From NCBI RefSeq assembly GCF_016802725.1, contig NC_052665.1, forward strand, positions 3,658,001-3,722,000: 64,000 nt of DNA, read 5' to 3'. Both the position numbers and the translations under genes were made by a program. Of the stretch, positions 60,653 to 64,000 are shown piece by piece. Origin of the DNA: Solenopsis invicta (taxonomy: Eukaryota; Arthropoda; Insecta; Hymenoptera; Formicidae). The notes under the pieces were generated by a model. The model searched no databases, was not told where the DNA came from, and saw nothing but the letters and a program-made list of their open reading frames with translations. Position 1 is the stretch's first letter, and each line of letters opens with the position of its first letter.

Positions 60653-60855
60653 CGGTATCTAAATTAGCGTTGGAATACTTTGCCAAGTCTCGCGTAAAGT
60701 TTATCAGCTTCATCGAGACGCAAAGGCTTCTTGATATTAATCGTATAATTTTGTACGTGTTCGTTGATTGATTATTATTAATTACACGTAGTAAAAAAAA
60801 TGCATGTTGAAAAATTTTGTACAGAATTATAATTATATAGAATGAGAAACTTTAA

Positions 60856-61068
60856 ATGGAGCATTATAATCGTCGAAAAAATCAAAGCTCTTATACGTTG
60901 GTACTATTTCGATTCATACATACGAAACAATCGAGACTCTTTGATTGCAAGCCCTGCATGTTTTATAGAAAGAAATTAAGATACGTCACCGTAAACAAAT
61001 ATCGAGTACAAGAAGATCGAATCAGAAAATACTTTTTTGATTGTCACGCTATCAGATTAACCACGTAA
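60856..61068 (+). CDS. Candidate short ORF, 70 aa
   Basis: ATG in favourable context (TAAATGG). Basic product rich in Tyr, Phe, Arg and Lys, with three Cys, two of them in a CKPC pair. No signal peptide or membrane segment. It lies about 200 bp after the previous candidate on the same strand. No family recognised. Confidence 0.18.
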   Translation: MEHYNRRKNQSSYTLVLFRFIHTKQSRLFDCKPCMFYRKKLRYVTVNKYRVQEDRIRKYFFDCHAIRLTT

Positions 61069-61320
61069 ATGTATCTATCAGTATTGTGTTACAACCACTC
61101 GGCAGATCGAGCAAGGATCGTTTCTCATGGTCAGAGGTTCACAGGCCAGGTAGATAATTGACAGGCTCGTGGGCCCATCGTTGAGAATAATTGGTGATCC
61201 TATCGGGAGATGTCTTGTATACGAATCGTGAACACAGATGAAACGCGGTCGCCCTTCTTGAAGAATGAGACGCGTAGGTGCTGATCAACCTGATTTTGAT
61301 CTGATTACGAGGGTGCGGTC

Positions 61321-61372
61321 AGTCGACGAGCAGCTTTGGGAACAGGTTAACTGTTCCCAAAGCTGCTCGACT
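61321..61372. repeat. Near-perfect hairpin, 22-bp stem and 5-nt loop
   Basis: CGAGCAGCTTTGGGAACAG at 61327-61345 is exactly inverted at 61351-61369, with GTTAA as the loop. Outside it, AGTCG at 61321 and CGACT at 61368-61372 continue the pairing after a 3-nt bulge. It is flanked by two similar strings, AGGTGCTGATCAACCTG at 61274 and AGGTGCTGACCTG at 61376. The stem is too perfect and the loop too short for a typical animal microRNA precursor; a foldback or DNA-level dyad is likelier. Confidence 0.85.
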
Positions 61373-62027
61373 TAAAGGTGCTGACCTGTTTTATATTCAT
61401 ACTTTTTACAGATGAGATGATCCGCTTTCCATATCATTTGCATTTGTGATTAGACAGATGTGTCGATGATTCGCACTAGTTTCAATTGGTGAAACAGACT
61501 GTTCTCGACTCGTTACATTGTTATAAGTTATATGTAAAGTGATCGAATCTTGCGTTCCAGAAATGTTAGTTAAATTATTAAATCTAAATTGAGATTAAGC
61601 TTTTTATAGTTGCATTATTGTATACATTGTTGCTCCGTCGTCGAGTTCGTTCATGTACAGGCATTTCGTTCTAACACGAAATATAAAATATAGCAGGAAC
61701 GTATTTTATGCACATTTCCGAGACGTAAAATAAGGATTTATAGTTAGCAATTTTCGTATCGAGAGTGGCGTGTGCATAATTGAATAAAAGTAGGATACGG
61801 AATGTTGATTCGAAGAAAACGCGATAGCGCATGGTTTCACGAACCGGTCGGAATTTGGGTTATTGTACGCACAGTATTTCTTCTTGGACAATGGCTGTCC
61901 GCAAGAGAAGTAGGAAGATATGACTTGTTGTCTCGCGCGGAGTACATTTGATATTGGCATCGATATCCATTCTTATTACACAATAAAAATCGCATTCGAT
62001 TTTTCCCGCGAGATTGCCGCGTCTCCG
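61373..62027. other. Gene-free stretch
   Basis: AT-rich. No feature recognised other than the right-hand flank of the hairpin. Confidence 0.45.
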
Positions 62028-62286
62028 TTATAAGAGGCTTCGAGAAAGGATTATTCCGGCAATCGAACGTATCTCCGCGAAAGATGCCTCTTCGGAATTG
62101 CTTCTAGATACAGTTCGGACAATCTCCCTCGGGTTTCCACCGCCATCCACCGTTAGGTAGTCAAGTGCGGCCGCAATTCGCACGCAGCGCATTCCTACGG
62201 GCGGTTTTATGGTCTCGCGGAAGTAAAGACGCGGATTCCGGGCGTAATACGAACTTTTGATGTACTCGCTACTCGCGGCAGAGCAA
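62028..62286 (-). CDS. Candidate terminal coding exon, about 85 codons
   Basis: On the minus strand an acceptor (TTGTGTGTTGTGCAATTGCAG) ends at 62287. The frame joined in phase 2 stays open to TAA at 62028. The translation has ordinary composition throughout (SSEYIKSSYYARNPRLYF, later REIVRTVSRSNSEEASFAE). It could be a last coding exon of a minus-strand gene lying to the right, or a chance frame in GC-balanced DNA. No domain is recognised. Confidence 0.22.
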
Positions 62287-63383
62287 CTGCAATTGCACAA
62301 CACACAACAGGGCTCTTTCGTCGTTGTCCGGCCGAGTGTCGGTGCAGCTGAAACGCGGCAGTTTGTTGGCGGATAGATGGCATTACTTCGACAGTTAATC
62401 TAAATGCCAGGTAAAATGAGGGTGGAGAATCTCTCTCGAAGATGAGACGGAAGAAAAGAATCGCGTTCGCGGTTCACTGGCTGTTTTATATCTCGCCGTG
62501 AATTATGGGACATAAATATTGCGGTGACTGTCGCGCAGCACGATATCGAAAAGTGTTATCGAAACGTGAAGTATTTCCACGCGAAAGAGTTATGATCCAA
62601 AATTGTAGTGTATTTAACTCACTATTCAGCATATTATTCAAGCAATTATAATGATAATGCATCTGTCTGCTGTAATTATGTGCCTGTTTTCATAAAAATT
62701 TATTTCTAATGTTCACCTTGAGGAATTTTTTTTTTAAGCAAATGAATAACGTGGGTTGTACACGGAATGTACGTGATATAATGAAAATTTATTATTATGT
62801 ACCACCATCACTTATGTTTAAAATATAGAATCGTTTCTTCTCTTACTGTAACCCTCAATTAATTCGTGCTCCAACAGCTGCGACAGTTTTCTCGTTTCGT
62901 GTCGCGTAAATGCAATTGCATGTCCGTGGCCGAGCGCGTGCGCTCGATTGTGTATGCTCCATTATTTCATCGCGGTTGCACGTTCGCGTTAAAACACATG
63001 TGTACAGAGTTTTACGATGCAAATCATGCGAGGCATGGCACGAATTCTGTCATACCGTTGTGTCGGTGATCGCGGTTTGCGCGAATAACAAATTTCAAAA
63101 TTGCATTTTCAATCCTTTCCGAGCTCGTTGTCAGTTTAATTGAGAAGCATTGTCATGATTTAAGCGGATGAAGTTGTACATTTCAGATGTGCCTTATATC
63201 CCGCTCGTTAGATTGCCGTTTGTAGCGAGAGCACACGATATAAATTGCGACGTCCCTTGACGCGGTGACGTCCGGTCACTTCAGAAAGTACTTTGACCCT
63301 TGTAAGAGAGAATTTCATCGGTCGTATTCGTTTCTTTGACCCGGTCGTTCGCGGATCCCGTCAAGTCCATCGCGATCATCCAA
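62287..63383. other. Gene-free stretch
   Basis: GC-balanced to 62480, AT-rich to 62860, then CpG-containing. A donor-like CCAG/GTAAAATG on the plus strand at 62409 has no supporting exon. Confidence 0.4.
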
Positions 63384-63395
63384 GGGGGGGGGGGG
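63384..63395 (+). repeat. Poly-G run (12 nt)
   Basis: Twelve consecutive Gs followed by TTAAAAG. Such runs are length-unstable, so indels here would shift the overlapping frame. Confidence 0.95.
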
Positions 63396-64000
63396 TTAAA
63401 AGATTATTTCGCTTATTCTCAAGCCGCGACAGCGCTTCCTCCTCGCTCGCTTTCTTCAGGGATCGCAGCCCTGCTGGCTGGGCTGAAAAGTGGCGACGGA
63501 AAGGTCGCTCTTTCGCGAGTGCCTATCGGACCCTCGCGGCTGCAGGCGCAGCTGTAGACGTTCTCAGGATGCGGAAGACGCGAAAGAGCGGAGCGGAAGG
63601 GCAGGAGGGGGACAATGAAATTGAAATGGCGAAAGCGGATCACAGAATAGGTTGGCTTAACAGGGGGTGGCGGCGGCGGAGGGCGAAGCAGGTCGCGCAG
63701 GACGAGAACGAGGGGGCTAATCCGCACGGCTACAGCACTGTCTGCGAACGCGTTCGTGCACGCGCGCGCGTCTCTAGCTCCACGAAATTAATTTTAAATC
63801 GTAATATCTCCGTCGAGTAATCAATATCAGTTCGTGGAAATTTGCCCGTTACACGTACCAGGGTAATTACCCCTATCCGTCGGAGGGAAATTTCGCGGCG
63901 GTATTAATAGCATCTGTTATTATTAATTGAGTTTTTTTTGTTCGATAAGCGAATCACGCTATATCAGAATTTCTATATCGACGATAGCTTATAGTTTCGC
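63396..64000. other. GC-rich patch, weak plus-strand ORF
   Basis: CpG- and GC-rich to 63770, then AT-rich. A plus-strand frame is open from 63293 through the poly-G run to 63820. Its first ATG is at 63569, just after TTCTCAG, giving 83 codons of charged sequence (MRKTRKSGAEGQEGD at the start). No family recognised; the opposite strand is also open, so composition explains it. Confidence 0.35.

Noticed and set aside
1..64000. CRISPR arrays, operons, prophage or other bacterial systems
   Set aside because: No regularly spaced direct repeats, no tightly packed long ORFs and a clear animal-nuclear repeat landscape.

Overview
This window looks like nuclear DNA from an insect, most likely an ant or another hymenopteran. 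The inference rests on an AT-rich background, CpG that is not depleted, sharply alternating GC-rich and AT-rich blocks, long pure dinucleotide microsatellites, and short AT-rich terminal-inverted-repeat elements with TA target sites. Nothing bacterial or organellar is visible. No complete gene of a recognised family was found, and no rRNA, tRNA, known insect microRNA or CRISPR array. Most open frames are the number and length expected by chance, or are created by stop-poor repeats. The window is best read as mostly non-coding: long introns and intergenic or promoter DNA with a few exon-like islands.

Left part (1 to about 41.7 kb). GC-rich, CpG-rich patches (about 0.8-2.1, 3.1-3.5, 13.4-14.3, 15.6-16.3, 26.6-27.4, 34.0-35.6 and 38.4-38.9 kb) alternate with AT-rich DNA. 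This part carries the major microsatellites: (GA)n at 1.4 kb, (CT)n at 13.9 kb, (CA)n at 20.4 kb and (CGT)n at 35.0 kb. It also has a 49-bp alternating purine-pyrimidine tract at 11.8 kb and a G-quadruplex motif at 32.4 kb. A few weak candidate exons or short ORFs are listed; the most interesting is 32.43-32.65 kb, which ends on a consensus splice donor.

Middle part (41.7-53.1 kb). A strongly AT-rich block holding foldback elements (42.4 and 43.3 kb) leads to the most structured region. On the minus strand there is an exon-like ATG segment with splice signals at both ends (46,341-46,242), and about 2.5 kb upstream a probable 5' untranslated exon (48,902-48,796). Between them lies a diverged local duplication array of two unit types in the order B-A-A-B-A. 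Its B copies differ only at synonymous sites over a 20-codon core. Further right, a TATA box, a hairpin and a 5'-UTR-like exon ending in GTGAGT suggest a plus-strand promoter at 52.1-52.3 kb. Two neighbouring copies of one TIR miniature element follow at 52.5-53.1 kb.

Right part (53.1-64 kb). A purine-rich block is followed by the clearest single splicing signal in the window. On the minus strand at 56,191-56,155 a strong 3' splice site is fused directly to a consensus 5' splice site, and a second donor lies 37 nt further on. This is the layout of a recursive splice site with its RS-exon, or of a 37-nt microexon. Short plus-strand ORFs cluster at 56.7-61.1 kb, and a long near-perfect hairpin lies at 61.3 kb. 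A working model, which is inference only, is a minus-strand gene with a promoter near 48.9 kb and possibly one to the right of the window, whose long introns contain much of this sequence, plus a divergent plus-strand transcript starting near 52.15 kb.
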